Source: Diploptera punctata
Lineage: Eukaryota; Arthropoda; Insecta; Blattodea; Blaberidae
NCBI GenBank assembly: GCA_030220185.1
Contig: JASPKZ010000421.1
Coordinates: 1 to 64,000 of the forward strand
Reading direction: 5' to 3'
Length of the DNA stretch: 64,000 bases
Shown: piece after piece, positions 22,665-33,059 of the stretch
How positions within the stretch are numbered: the first letter of the stretch is position 1
How the letters are laid out: the number at the start of each line of letters is the position of its first letter
Translations under genes and position numbers: made by a program
The notes under the pieces: generated by a model
What the model was told of the DNA's origin: nothing
What the model saw: the letters and a program-made list of their open reading frames with translations, nothing else
The model's database searches: none

Positions 22665-23420
22665 TTACTTCAAGGTTTAGGCGATTCGCCTGTTTCCCAA
22701 TTCCCAATGATTCCTTCCATCTCTTCCTAGGTCTTCCTACATCGCTTAATCCTTTTGGTTTCTAATGATATGCTATCTTGGGCAATCTTGTTTTCTTCCA
22801 TTCTCTGAACATTTCTTCCCAGCCGACGCGGTGTTGTAGAATTCTATTATTTATTAAATATATTTCATATTCACTTATCATTTCTTCATTTCGTATGTGG
22901 TGCAATTTTGTGCATCTTTTGGTCTTTCTTAGAAACGTCATTTATACAATTTGTAATCTACTCGAACTCTTATTTGTTACCCAGGACTTACTACAGTATA
23001 AAAGTACCCGCCATTGTTTTTGTAGAACTTTAATCTTGTATCCTTCCTTGTTTTATGTTTTAGTGTTCTATGAATGGTGCCACATATCATTTGAAATTTT
23101 AATAATTTATTGTCTGTATCATTTCTTGTTCCACATCCAGAAGACAATTCACAACCTAGATAACTAAAATTTAACACTTCTGATAGAGGTTTATATTCTA
23201 TTATTATATTCTACCTTAGGGCGATTTTTCTTAAAGGCCATCATTTTTGTCCTCTCTATAGATATTTTAAAATCGTACTCTTTACTTGTTTCCTTTAGAA
23301 TAGAATAGAATAGTAAACAGCATAGAGAGAATTGTAAATCGTTTTCTGTATTTTGCATTATAATAATATCGTCAGCATATAGTAAAACATTAAAATTTGT
23401 TGTATTATTTATTCTTATTG
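22665..23420 (-). pseudogene. LINE reverse transcriptase motif C to C-terminus, third lineage
   Basis: On the minus strand, NVLLYADDIIIMQNTENDLQ (YADD at 23,368-23,379) is followed by DFKISIERTKMMAFKKNRP and then many stops. The remnants include KISNDMWHHS and NIKTRKDTRLKFYKNNGG, a segment that follows the thumb in this lineage. The 3' end is near 22,665. Seven or more lesions. It differs from RTE-A, Jockey and the CR1-like LINE in this window. Confidence 0.72.
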
Positions 23421-23543
23421 CTATCTTAACATGTTTTCATTAATATATACATATATATATATATTGAAAAGTGTGGGTGATATAATACACCCGTGTCGAA
23501 TGTATGTATTTCTTAAAATTTGTTCTGTTTTGATGATTCGAAA

Positions 23544-23630
23544 GGATTTTCGGGCTGTAGGCCGTGGTCGTGAGGTTTGTAGTTCCCCGACGTTTCGCCA
23601 GAGACTGCGTCTGGCATCCTCAAGGGTTGT

Positions 23631-23662
<32 letters not shown>

Positions 23663-23707
23663 GTTAACGAGATTCCCTCTGCCCCTATCTACAGCCCGAA
23701 AATCTTC
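23544..23707. repeat. 164-bp segment bounded by an 18-bp inverted repeat
   Basis: Inverted repeats aggattttcgggctgtag (about 23,543-23,560) and ctacagcccgaaaatctt (about 23,691-23,708) match at 17 of 18 positions. Between them, on the minus strand, lies ttgaggatgccagacgcagt with a hairpin tgccaga...tctggcg and the sequence cgaaacgtcgggg, a motif I associate with Penelope-like retroelement ends. It may be a small MITE-like piece or a Penelope terminal segment; I cannot decide. Confidence 0.45.
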
Positions 23708-23709
23708 AT

Positions 23710-24295
23710 CAAGATCGTCATAGCAACTCCGGTCGTGAAAGTCTACGTGAATACATTCTTTCTGTTTTGTTTCTCAAACATCGGAAATAAAAATATTTGT
23801 CTCCAGAAGTTTTTCATGCTGATTACAAAAACACTTTTAAATTGTTTCTAGCATGTACAAGCTTTTTACTATACTGTTATTATATATTATTGTGACAGGT
23901 TATATTGATATCTAGAGCGAGGAATTACATGAAGAAAATTATACTAAAATATGAAATCATAATTTTAGCAAAATATGAAAATTAGGACACAAAAATATTA
24001 TGAAGCTACTATTTTTTCAACCTTTTACATATATTTATATACACAAGTCCTGTATAATTTATGGGTATACGTACTAGCACACAAATGAAACAAGAAGGCC
24101 TTTTTGTAGCTCAAGAAATCAAGAGTTTCACTGTATTTCAATTTTAATTAATTTTTCATTACTTCCGACTCAATATAAAATATCATTTAATATAATAAAT
24201 TTGGGAATTTTTAACATTATGAGGTTTTATTGATTCTTATCAATAAAATATCATGTTCGTGATTTGAAGCAATTTTAATGGCTCACATTGAAGTA
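23710..24295. other. AT-rich spacer with a possible shared 3' region
   Basis: The part near 23,900-24,010 (ttgatatctagagcgaggaa) loosely resembles the reverse strand near 26,150 (gatatcaattgagcgaggat). That suggests the 3' region of the same repeat family that has coding remnants at 26,166-26,480. Weak. Confidence 0.3.
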
Positions 24296-24299
24296 TATT

Positions 24300-24580
24300 T
24301 TGTGAGGAATCACGCCAACAAGCCGGAAGGTCGTGGGTTTGAGTCTCAATGGGGTCAGGTTTTTTAGCTGGACGAAACCTTCTGGCGGCATCATAGCCCT
24401 AGAGTCTACTCAGCTCTTAATTTAAATGAGTACCAGACGCATATTCTGGGGCAAACGGGCCATCACACAGGACTGAGAACCCAGTGGACATCCCTTGGAG
24501 ATTGTCTAGAAATGTGGAAGTCTCAACATCCATGTATCCCAAGGGCCTCCCAAGCCTGTAGTTTGACACTTTATTTCAAT
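24300..24580 (+). mobile_element. S3 SINE, copy lacking box A
   Basis: From aagccggaaggtcgtgggtt (box B region gggtttgagtctc) through tctggcggcatcatagccct and gagtaccagacgc to ccaagcctgtagtttgacac. It is homologous to S3 at 41,487-41,796 (minus) and 56,547-56,809. The head upstream of box B is not matched. Confidence 0.75.
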
Positions 24581-24836
24581 AAATTAATACTGGGTTTATA
24601 TAAAACGCGATCAATTAATTTATCTAATGATATTTAATTACGAAATTCAAACATAAATAAAAAAACAAAATATAGTAACCGTTGTAACTTGCTTCCATCG
24701 AATATACCACTGACAAAATTTAAAGTAGGTACAGTTTGGATGACTTCTATTTACCTTGCATAAAGATAATGAATTCCAGTATATGTAAATGTCACAATAA
24801 CATGAAATTGGATGAATCAGAACACACGTAGACCAA

Positions 24837-25102
24837 ATCCTAACTAACTAACTAACTCACTGGCACAATCGAACCCTTAGGTTCATGGCCGCAAGGACAT
24901 AAGCTCTCCATACATCCCTATCCTGAGCCAATGTTTTCCAATCATCCCCTCTATAATCTTTCCCTCAAATCATGGTTAAAGTTATTCTCCCTCTTCATTC
25001 TTGGTCTACCAACTGGACGTTTTCCCTCTGGTTTTCCTACAAGAAGCTTCCATGCACGTCTTTCATTCTCCCATTCGTGCCACATGCCCTGCCCATTGCA
25101 GA
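24837..25102 (-). mobile_element. RTE-A LINE, 3' fragment with (GTTA)n tail
   Basis: The plus strand begins ctaactaactaactcactgg, the complement of the RTE-A tail, then aatcgaacccttaggttcat and the C-terminal coding end to gcccattgcag. A candidate 7-bp TSD, agaccaa, lies at 24830-24836 and 25103-25109. Only about 230 bp of element is present. Confidence 0.85.
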
Positions 25103-25109
25103 AGACCAA

Positions 25110-26165
25110 GTACTATATGTCATATTTGGAGAAACAAGATGTTAAAATAAATTAATCCACAAATAATTCTAGGGAGTATTTCAAAACTCTCTTTGCAATT
25201 ACAGTTATTTTTAATCCTATACATTACACGTATGAACATAGTGAAATGTAGTTAGAATTATTTTAACATTAGTTTTTCCATGAAATTTGCCCGAGCACAG
25301 TATGGTATGCATGTGCTTTGAGTAATGAAATTATCAATTCTGTTCGTAATACACAGTTAGGAGCTTTTTATAATTTTTTTAATGCCTGTCTGTCAGAATT
25401 ATTTTGTACGATCAAAAAGTATGCCTACATTATATGATGATATGGAGCAATCATGTACTGCACTACATATATGATAGTTTGATGTAAGTGAGAATAATAT
25501 TGGCCTTACCTACAAGAACTTTACAAATTTCATAAACTGTTGAGCAAGACCTTATTTCACAGCACAGCTTCAAGTTTAGCAGCAGCAGTCTTACCTACAT
25601 TTAAATACTGTAATCCATTCATAAAATAAGGACTGTCCTTAGGTAGTAAAAAGGAATAGGTTTCTACCTGAGAAAGAAGAGTGGGTGGTTATTATTCTAA
25701 CATTGTTATTATACTTATTCATGTTCTTGTCACAGATTAGGAAATCCCTGTTCTTTTTCTGTAGTTTCGGACAAAAGCCTCCACTTGGTCATTCCATCTC
25801 TTCTTTTTTCAATTATTTTCTTTTATCAAATCTATTTATCTTGTTCCAGATGGAATACTTAGGAATTTTCGCTGTCTACCATATTACTTTTACAAAAAAT
25901 GTCAAAACTACAGTCACTCCAAAAATGTTTCTAACGAATTAGTAGAAATTTTATTTTAAAAAATTGAAAGTTGAAAAATATGAACGAATATTAATTTTTT
26001 ACAGAAATATGAACTTTTCGCCAAAATGTTATGAAATATGAAGGTCTTATTTGATTCTATATATCATAAAATGTAAAGATACTTTGTCTCAACGCTCTCT
26101 GACTAATAGTTTAAAACATGAAATTTCATAAAAATCCTCGCTCAATTGATATCCATAAATCTAAG
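25110..26165. other. AT-rich spacer, mostly unrecognised
   Basis: No recognised gene. The last 200 bases (25,950-26,165) have repeated aaatatgaa motifs and may be the 3' part of the repeat whose coding remnant follows. Confidence 0.4.
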
Positions 26166-26480
26166 TCCTAAAACAAGACTAAATGATTAATAAACATAAT
26201 TTTTGTTATTTAAATGGTGTTGACTTCCTATTTCTCTGGAACATGGGTTCTGGAGCATCCACCAGTGATCTACCATTACACAATCATTCCAGAAACCTTG
26301 GTGACTTTCCTCCATTATCTTTATGTCCTTGTGAAAACCTTCCTTTTGTTCATAAATTTACAAAGGTTCTGGGAAGAATTCTAGATGGGAATGCAGGAAG
26401 TCAACTTTTAATGATATATGACATCAAATTATTTATATGAATGATGAAGTTTGCTGACACCATTCTTGGAAACATTCTTT
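26166..26480 (-). pseudogene. C-terminal fragment of the unnamed LLGQQ/DFLHSHL protein family
   Basis: The reverse strand reads SLKVDFLHSHLEFFPEPL, a stop, then EGFHKDIKIMEESHQGFW and MVDHWWMLQ. From memory, these match the C-terminus of an uncharacterised multicopy protein family seen in arthropods and Hydra, with segments like FLHSHL..FP and GERFHQDI..ME..YQG.W. A fragment of an upstream part of the same family is at 53,166-53,890. It is repetitive and probably transposon-related; its function is unknown. Stops are present. Confidence 0.6.
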
Positions 26481-26714
26481 ACAAATTACGTACAAACACA
26501 TTTGAAATTTTCCTTCATTGTCTGTCAGAATATTAAAGAAATTTCATCTTTAAAAAAGTTATTGAATTTAAGAAAAAAGACTCCATCCTTTAATTATATA
26601 TTCACTGTTTAAAGCCTATCTGATTCAAGTATTAATATTACTAATATTGGATAAAGGAATCTTGTAACAGACTGATATTATTTCGGACTATGATACCACT
26701 AGATGAAAATGTGT

Positions 26715-26988
26715 ATAATAACAGTTAAATATAATAATCTGCAATGGGCAGGGCATGTGACACGGAAGAGGAATGAAAGTGGGCATGAAAACTTCATGTA
26801 GGTAAACCAGAAGGAAAACGCTCAGTTGATAGACCTAGAATGAGATTGGAGAATAACATTAACCGTGATTTAGGAACAAGATTATGCAAGAGATGATTGC
26901 AAAACATTAGCTCAGGATAGGGATGTATGGAAAGCTTATGTCCGCGAGACCATGAACCTACGGATTGGATAGTGCCATTGAGTTAGTT
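26715..26988 (+). mobile_element. RTE-A LINE, 3' fragment
   Basis: Matches from the motif aatgggcagggcatgtgaca through ggaaaacgctcagttgatag to acctacggattggatagtgc, followed by cattgagttagtta, a short (GTTA)n tail. Frameshifted (for example aggaacaagattatgca). Confidence 0.85.
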
Positions 26989-27709
26989 ATACGGGCTGGT
27001 ACTACTGTTACTACTTCCCTCCTACATCTACTACTCCACATTCATAATAGACATAGTAATATTTAACTCATGCCCGTATGGTAGTCATTGACCAATCACG
27101 TTTCAATGAATTTTGTTTTACAACCAATTACAACCTCGCTCTTTATCGATTTCTCTTTATCCGCTCCTGCTTTTGTGTTAAAGGAATCTCCTCCTCTTTA
27201 TATTCTGAACAGCTCAGCGCATTTTTTTTTCCCTAAACAAATACATTGAATATAGCAAATAATGAACAGATTCCTTGATTTTAATGAGTTGTTTACTAAA
27301 AAAATAAATTAATAACCTATATTGTTGATTATAATATACAGTTTGATGTTTCATTATTCCTCCATTCTTACAATATTGCGATCCCACTCGGCAACAAATA
27401 GTACGCTCAAGTTGCAGTGATAAACAAATTATACATAACCAAACATTTCTCATTTATTTTTAAATATCGCCGTTTACATTAAATATATACATATTTTTGA
27501 ATAACTATACTTAAATAATAATTTTTGTGTAAACAGTTTAATTTTATTCGTTAAATAGTCCTAACAAATGATTTACAAATCCTGTAGATAAATTGGAAAT
27601 ACTCGTGACATTACTTATGGTAACTGATAATAACTAATGCTGTAGGTTTTAATTACTCTTGTCCTCACGTTTATTAACGCAAGTTGATCGCTAGTGATTT
27701 GTAAGAACT
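26989..27709. other. AT-rich spacer, nothing recognised
   Basis: One 79-codon ORF (27214-27453, minus) has no recognisable motif and is probably chance. Confidence 0.45.
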
Positions 27710-28030
27710 AAACAATTCCAGCCAGTTGTCTGAGACATGTAATATCTTGAGATTAGCTAGGAGTAAGTTTATGTCTACAGTATCAATGACTTTGCTGTAG
27801 CCGAGTAGAACTGTTGTCAGTTTTGTCCATAGAACATTTAATGTTCTCTATAACGTGCAGAAGTGCGTAGTGTGTTTGTGTGATGTTTCGTTCCAAAGCC
27901 AGACTTACGTTAATCAAGAAAGTTACATAGACTGTTAGTTATGAGTATATTATAATATCCAGTTCTTTAAACAAACAGGGAAAACATACTGATTGATTTT
28001 AAATTATTGAGGATGTCTTTCATTTTGCTA
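27710..28030 (-). pseudogene. LINE reverse transcriptase motif A fragment, fourth lineage
   Basis: The minus strand reads KSGFGTKHHTNT, then after a shift YALLHVIENIKCSMDKT, and VLLGYSKVIDTVDINLLLAN. This is the SGFR..HST...AL..V then DYSKAFDTVD palm block of Jockey/R1-type reverse transcriptases, with the motif A Asp-Thr-Val present but FD replaced by ID. The rest of the RT is absent. Not close to the Jockey copy at 42.8-43.6 kb. Confidence 0.6.
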
Positions 28031-28520
28031 TTGTAAGAAAATAAAAATATGTATTTGATTGTTATTTGTTACCAAGTTGTTACAAGGACGGGGAAAGGTG
28101 TTAACACTTAATGTCATATTACTGATACAATTGTGTGTTATTTGCTAACACGCTCTGTATAGTAATAAACCATAAAATACTTGTTTTCAGTCACGCTATG
28201 CTATGTTTAGTATTAAGTTGATCTGTATTCACGAGTAATTAGAATTTACCACCCAAGGAAGCTAAATTATTTACTTACCTCCCAACTTAATTGGATAAGA
28301 TGACGGACTGGAAATACGTCAACGAACTTTCACAAATGTTGGTACAATTTTTAAAACACATTTCTTTGAATCACTTGTACGCAAATTAATATATTTTGTT
28401 TGTACCTATTTTGTATGTGATTTAAATAACTTCTGTTTCATAGCAACAAACAACACCCTCACAAATATACCAATATATAATTATTATATACAAACTCGTA
28501 GTGTTGATATAGCCTATATA
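28031..28520. other. AT-rich spacer, nothing recognised
   Basis: No recognisable feature. Confidence 0.45.
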
Positions 28521-28522
28521 GT

Positions 28523-28815
28523 CCATCGCTGTGGTCTCAAGGTAGCGTGTTACCTTGTCACACTGCGGGCCCGGATTCGATTCCCGGACGGGACAGGCTC
28601 CTGGATGAGATTTTTTCGGGGTCTTTCCTCACCTGTGAGACACATTTTAGAAAGCTTGGGGCCCAACGGTCCCCGAAAATCATCCGGCCATCATCATCAT
28701 CATCATCCCATACTTAAAATTTCATCACCTTTCACCGCTGTTGAAATCAACGGGAAACTACCATATCTATAATTAACTAGTAAAGCTCTCAGGCAGAATT
28801 ACTATAGAAAATATA
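28523..28815 (+). mobile_element. S1 tRNA-derived SINE, copy c
   Basis: Head cgctgtggtctcaaggtagc and box B ggattcgattcccgg, then an (ATC)n run near 28,690. The 3' hairpin domain is partly deleted (agctctcaggcagaattact), unlike other copies. Confidence 0.88.
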
Positions 28816-28817
28816 TA

Positions 28818-29290
28818 TACTTACTTACTCACTGGCACTATCAAATCCGTAGATTCATGGTCGCGCGGACATAAGCTCTCCATACACCCCTATCCTGAGC
28901 TAATGTTTTCCAATCATTCCCTGTATAATCTACTTCTCTCAAATCATAGTTAATGTTATTCTCCCACCTCATTCTTGGTCTACCAACTGGGCGTTTTTCC
29001 AATGGCTTTCTTACAAGAAGCTTCCATGCAAGTATTTCGTTCCCCATACGTGCAACATGTCCTGCCCATCGCAGTCTACGAGACTTAAAATTCTTATTAT
29101 ATCTGGCTTCCTAAAAAGACCGTGTAGTTCATTGTTATGTAGTCTTCTCCATTCACCTGTCTGTTCATCAATCTTTGGTCCAAAAATTTTACTAAATACT
29201 TTATTCTCAAATACTTGTAATCTCCTTTTCTCCTTAAAGTAAGAGTCCATGTTTCACACCCATATAGAGCAATTCCATATGTGAATGACT
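28818..29290 (-). mobile_element. RTE-A LINE, 3' fragment
   Basis: Begins tacttacttactcactggca (complement of the tail) and extends through the C-terminal domain. The reverse strand reads RPVGRPRMRWENNINYDLRE (about 28,990-28,930), TGEWRRLHNNELHGLF, and ALYGCETWTLTLRRKGDYK with shifts. It directly follows the S1 copy. Confidence 0.87.
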
Positions 29291-29770
29291 CACATTTACA
29301 ATACACTTTTGCGGCAAAATGGTTGCATAAATATTACAATTGATTGAAATTAGGGGTGTTATGTACGTGATATGATAGAGGAATAGTGTGTGGTTATGAC
29401 TCTACTTATATATACATCTTTTGAAGAAAAACAGTGCTATTTATTATCTATCAAAGTATGCGTCACTAACTGACATAAATGTCAACTCATCATGCAGCTT
29501 AACATGTTCATCTGCATCATTCTCTGAAGTGTGATTCCTAATTCAATTTTCCAAAATACCGTTTGGAGGACACATTTCAAGTTACATTCTCAATAAAGAA
29601 ACGAAACAAAAATCACAATTAAGACCAGAATTATAACTTAATATATGATGTGTGACTGACTGACTACATTCTGTGCCTGACTGACATATCTGAATTTTAT
29701 TTAGACTTTAATATTCTGGAGCTGTAAATATTATACAAATATTACGAAATATGAAATTATAATAGATAAG
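29291..29770. other. AT-rich spacer, nothing recognised
   Basis: No recognisable feature. Confidence 0.45.
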
Positions 29771-29772
29771 TC

Positions 29773-30098
29773 AACGCTGTGGTCTCGAGGTAGCGTGCTG
29801 CCTTGTCACGCAGCGGGCCCGGGTCCGATCCCGGTCGGGACAGTCTTTCTGAGTGAGGTTTTTATCGGGGTTTTTCCTCACCTGTAAGACAAATGTCAAG
29901 AAAACTTTAAGGCCCAAACGGTTCCCGAAAACATATGGCCATAATCATCCTTATCATTATCATCATCCTTCACCGGTGTGGAAAGCAACGGGAAGCTACC
30001 ACATCTACAGTTCCCTAGTAAAGCTGCAAGCACAGCATGAAAATGCTATGATTGCAATGAAAGACCTGCCCTCGGACAGAATTACTATGGATGGATAA
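29773..30098 (+). mobile_element. S1 tRNA-derived SINE, copy d
   Basis: Full-length family member: cgctgtggtctcgaggtagc, box B gggtccgatcccgg, ttcctcacctgtaagacaaa, (ATC)n, and the 3' domain ctgccctcggacag. The small ORF across it (29853-30098) is the SINE read through, not a gene. Confidence 0.9.
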
Positions 30099-31264
30099 TA
30101 TATAAAAAACGATAATATGGAGATGAATAAAGAACTTCACTCCTTTTATCATGTATAGGAAATGTACAATTTGATATGCTGTAAAATATTAAATAAATAG
30201 TGTAATTTATTTAACTTGGTTACTATGTATCATTTTAAATTTCACAAAATAAAGAAAATATTAACTTCTAAACAACGTAGGGCCTTCTCTATAGTTAAAT
30301 ATGCCTAATATGAGTATAATTTTATTACATCCATATTAACTGATTAAAATGTATCTGATGCTGTTAATAGATTGAACCATTAAAATAAATAAAAATGACG
30401 ATATGGAATTTGCATTGTTCGTTCCAGAACACTAAAATTAACTTTCACGCGTCTCAGCTATAGAGACAAAAAATAACTAAAAGTACAGTATACTAATTAT
30501 TAAATTTTTTATTTAAATGAGGAAAATTCTGTTATAATTATTTCAAAGCAACTGATTATAAATCATATTGCTGACATGAGTTCTATTTTTAAACTAAACA
30601 ATCGAAAGAAATCTCTTACAATGCGCAAAATCTTGCTTTATGACTGATTGTTTCCACGTGGCGCACATAATACAGAGTTGTCATACGTATTTTCACTCTG
30701 TTGGTTTCCAATAACGCTACGCCCAATAATAATTTTATTTTACACTACAGGTTATACATACTTAGTCAGATATACTCCACGCCAATTGTATTTCTTTATA
30801 CAAGAAACTTCAAATGATTTAAAAGTGTTTTTGCAAATTAACAAGCATGATTCTGTTTCACAAAGTGAATGCTAACACAATGTGGCAACATCGCACTGTG
30901 AATCCCCGATAATACGACACACATGACATGTCAAAGGTCAAACTAATGCGAGAACCTTTCAAGTTCAAGGTCCCACACACACATTTTCTAACATAAGAAC
31001 CGCGCACTTGTTTTAATTCCACCCACTTAATAACATACATATTGAAGAATCGCATAATGAGGAATTATTTAAATGCCATTAATAAAAATATAAAAATGTA
31101 ATTAATATAATTAACGTAATTTCTTTACAAGACAATGTTGTTAATACTTTTTTGTTAGTTATATACCGATAACGTAGAATCTCAGAGGAAATTTGGATCC
31201 ATCAAGTATCGTATTGTGTACAATATTTTTTGTATGTTTTATGTGACTGACTGTATATAAACTG
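30099..31264. other. AT-rich spacer, nothing recognised
   Basis: Only short ORFs without motifs (30648-30875 plus, 30858-31055 minus). No repeat match within the window noticed. Confidence 0.45.
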
Positions 31265-31690
31265 TTTATAAACTGACATGTAAGGACTGCAACAAATTTT
31301 ATATAGGAAGGACAAACAGGAGTTTTAACATCAGATTCAAAGAACATTTTCGAGACTTCATTCACGCAGAAGGGAAATCAAGCTATGCAAAACACGTTAT
31401 CCATGAAGGACATCGCATGTTAAATATTGAAAACACCCTAACAGTAATGCACAGAGAAAATAATCCAGCGAAGATAAACGTACTCGAAGAGATGGAAATC
31501 ATGAAAGCAGCTCACAACGACAGCCTGATTAACGAAAACGAACCCAATACATGCAACCCCCTCTACCAGATCTTCAGTGAAACACGAGTTTTGAATCCTG
31601 CCGATGATGGGACAAGTCCCGAAAGCGCTACAGTTAAATTATTAATTAAGTTGAGGAGACGGACCTTTCAGGTGAATATTCCATAATTTT
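31265..31690 (+). pseudogene. Penelope-like element GIY-YIG endonuclease, C-terminal fragment
   Basis: The frame reads KLTCKDCNKFYIGRTNRSF (the FYIG half of a GIY-YIG nuclease, preceded by the CxxC knuckle usual in Penelope-like elements), then RFKEHFRDF and KSSYAKHVIHEGHRM, with NVLEEMEIMKAAHND and NTCNPLYQIF. It continues to a TAA at about 31,686. The reverse transcriptase part is missing and the fragment begins within the nuclease. A second, more decayed fragment with the same C-terminal blocks is at 45,770-46,065 (minus). Both are followed by an acctcaacgg segment, supporting one family. Confidence 0.78.
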
Positions 31691-31774
31691 ATATTAATTT
31701 TGAATAAACCTCAACGGAACACATCATGAATCTTATAAAAGTTGATAATAAATGAATGTCGATCTAGTGATTAT

Positions 31775-31940
31775 GTTCCTTACAACTCTAGTCCGAAGGT
31801 CGTTAGTTCATACCCGACCGTGATCAATGGATTTGTAGGATGGTAAAATCCAAGAGAAAAGTCCTCCGGGAGGGACTTTAAGCCATGGGATCCGAGCGTG
31901 AACATTTTGAGGCTCGTAAAAGAATTTGATATATAATGAT
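31775..31940 (+). mobile_element. S4 tRNA-derived SINE, partial copy a
   Basis: tcgttagttcatacccgacc (box B region), then aatccaagagaaaagtcctc and cgggagggactttaa, then gaggctcgtaaaag. These match S4 copies at 32,219-32,606 and 34,745-34,990. Confidence 0.75.
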
Positions 31941-32002
31941 GTAACTGTCTACATAAATTGGCGAATAAGAATTTATATAGCTTTATCCACACACACACAG
32001 AC

Positions 32003-32024
32003 ATATATATATATATATATATAT
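32003..32024. repeat. (AT)n microsatellite
   Basis: About 22 bases of alternating AT just before the LINE 3' UTR copy. Confidence 0.95.
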
Positions 32025-32029
32025 AAATC

Positions 32030-32661
32030 TTAATTAATGTATAATGCTATAATTATTATGTAATTATATTATTATTGTGTTTTCTTTATGTAATTGTAAA
32101 ATTATTTTCCTTTTTTTTTCTCTCTATACTATTACCAATTATTACTTTATTGTAACGGACTGTCAACAGCACGTACGGCTTACTGCCCGTGCGACCCACA
32201 TTTGTAAATATTTCTTGTATCTTGTAAGCCCATGTTTCCCTTAACATAAATTTAGGCGCTCTCCCCTACAGGCAAGAAATTGAACCATACTAATCTAGTT
32301 ACACTTGTTTTCGTATAGATGTCATTTGAAAGGTCCGTGGTCAGCATTCCGCCTCATACTGACAACTAGGAAACTAAGGTAGTACTAGGACGGAAAAATT
32401 CGGTAAATTTTGCTTTGAGGCCTTTTCATTCAGGCTTAAGGATCTTTTACGAGCCTGAAATCTTCAGACTCGGGACCCACGACTTAAAGTCCCTCCCGGA
32501 GGACTTGCTCCTTGGATTTTTCCATCCGAAAAATCCATCGACCCCGACCGGGTTTGAACCCGCGACCCTCAGGACCAGAGGCAAGGAGCATAACCACTAG
32601 TCCACACATAATATTGTAAATATCTTTCTTTTAGTCTAATAAAGCCCTACTACTACTACTA
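32030..32661 (+). mobile_element. CR1-like LINE 3' UTR fragment, split by an S4 SINE
   Basis: 32,030-32,218 and 32,607-32,661 are the two halves of the same 3' UTR and tail seen at 18,100-18,385. The left half has tgtaacggactgtcaacagc and ends cccacatttgtaaata; the right half begins taatattgtaaatatctttc and ends ctactactactactac. The S4 element sits between them. Confidence 0.85.
32219..32606 (-). mobile_element. S4 tRNA-derived SINE, full copy b
   Basis: On the minus strand the head is gactagtggttatgctcctt with box B gcgggttcaaacccggtcg. A cctccgggagggactttaag palindromic block and gaggcctt follow, then a 3' region that ends with aagatacaagaaa. Its 3' region is duplicated by the separate 129-bp module at 32,668. 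The S4 copy is inserted in the CR1-like 3' UTR. Confidence 0.85.
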
Positions 32662-32667
32662 CTATAT

Positions 32668-32796
32668 CTTCTTGTATCTTGTAAGCCCACGTTTTCCCTT
32701 AACAGAGATTTAGGAGCTCTCCCCCTACAGGGAAGAATTTGAACCATACTAATTTATTTACACTTGCTTTCGTATAGATGTCATTTGAGTGGTCCG
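32668..32796 (-). mobile_element. 129-bp insertion with 13-bp TSD, matching the S4 3' region
   Basis: Flanked by actactactatat at 32,655-32,667 and 32,797-32,809 (perfect). The insert (cttcttgtatcttgtaagcc to gagtggtccg) matches 32,219-32,342, the 3' part of S4 copy b. It is therefore either a 5'-truncated S4 or a short element that S4 captured. The target was the (TAC)n tail of the CR1-like LINE. Confidence 0.75.
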
Positions 32797-32807
32797 ACTA
32801 CTACTAT

Positions 32808-32810
32808 ATG

Positions 32811-32841
<31 letters not shown>

Positions 32842-32850
32842 TATATATAT
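32808..32850. repeat. (AT)n microsatellite
   Basis: Alternating AT with one break (taatatat), adjoining the right TSD of the preceding insertion. Confidence 0.95.
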
Positions 32851-33059
32851 TTATTTATTTATAGAAAGTCCCATATATTATCTATCCGTATTTTCATGTC
32901 GCCATCAGCCTACTTTTCACCCATCGCACTCCTTTTTGTTGTTAGGAATAAAGGTGAACTTAATGTATGGGAGTATCACCATTATTCTCGGCGACCCTGA
33001 AATACGGTTTTGAACTAATATCAGTGGTTTTTTATTGTTGTTAAAGCTCTAGAGAGCTA

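Noticed and set aside
23564..23851. ORF 23564-23851 as a gene
   Set aside because: It reads through the inverted-repeat segment and AT-rich flank without any domain.
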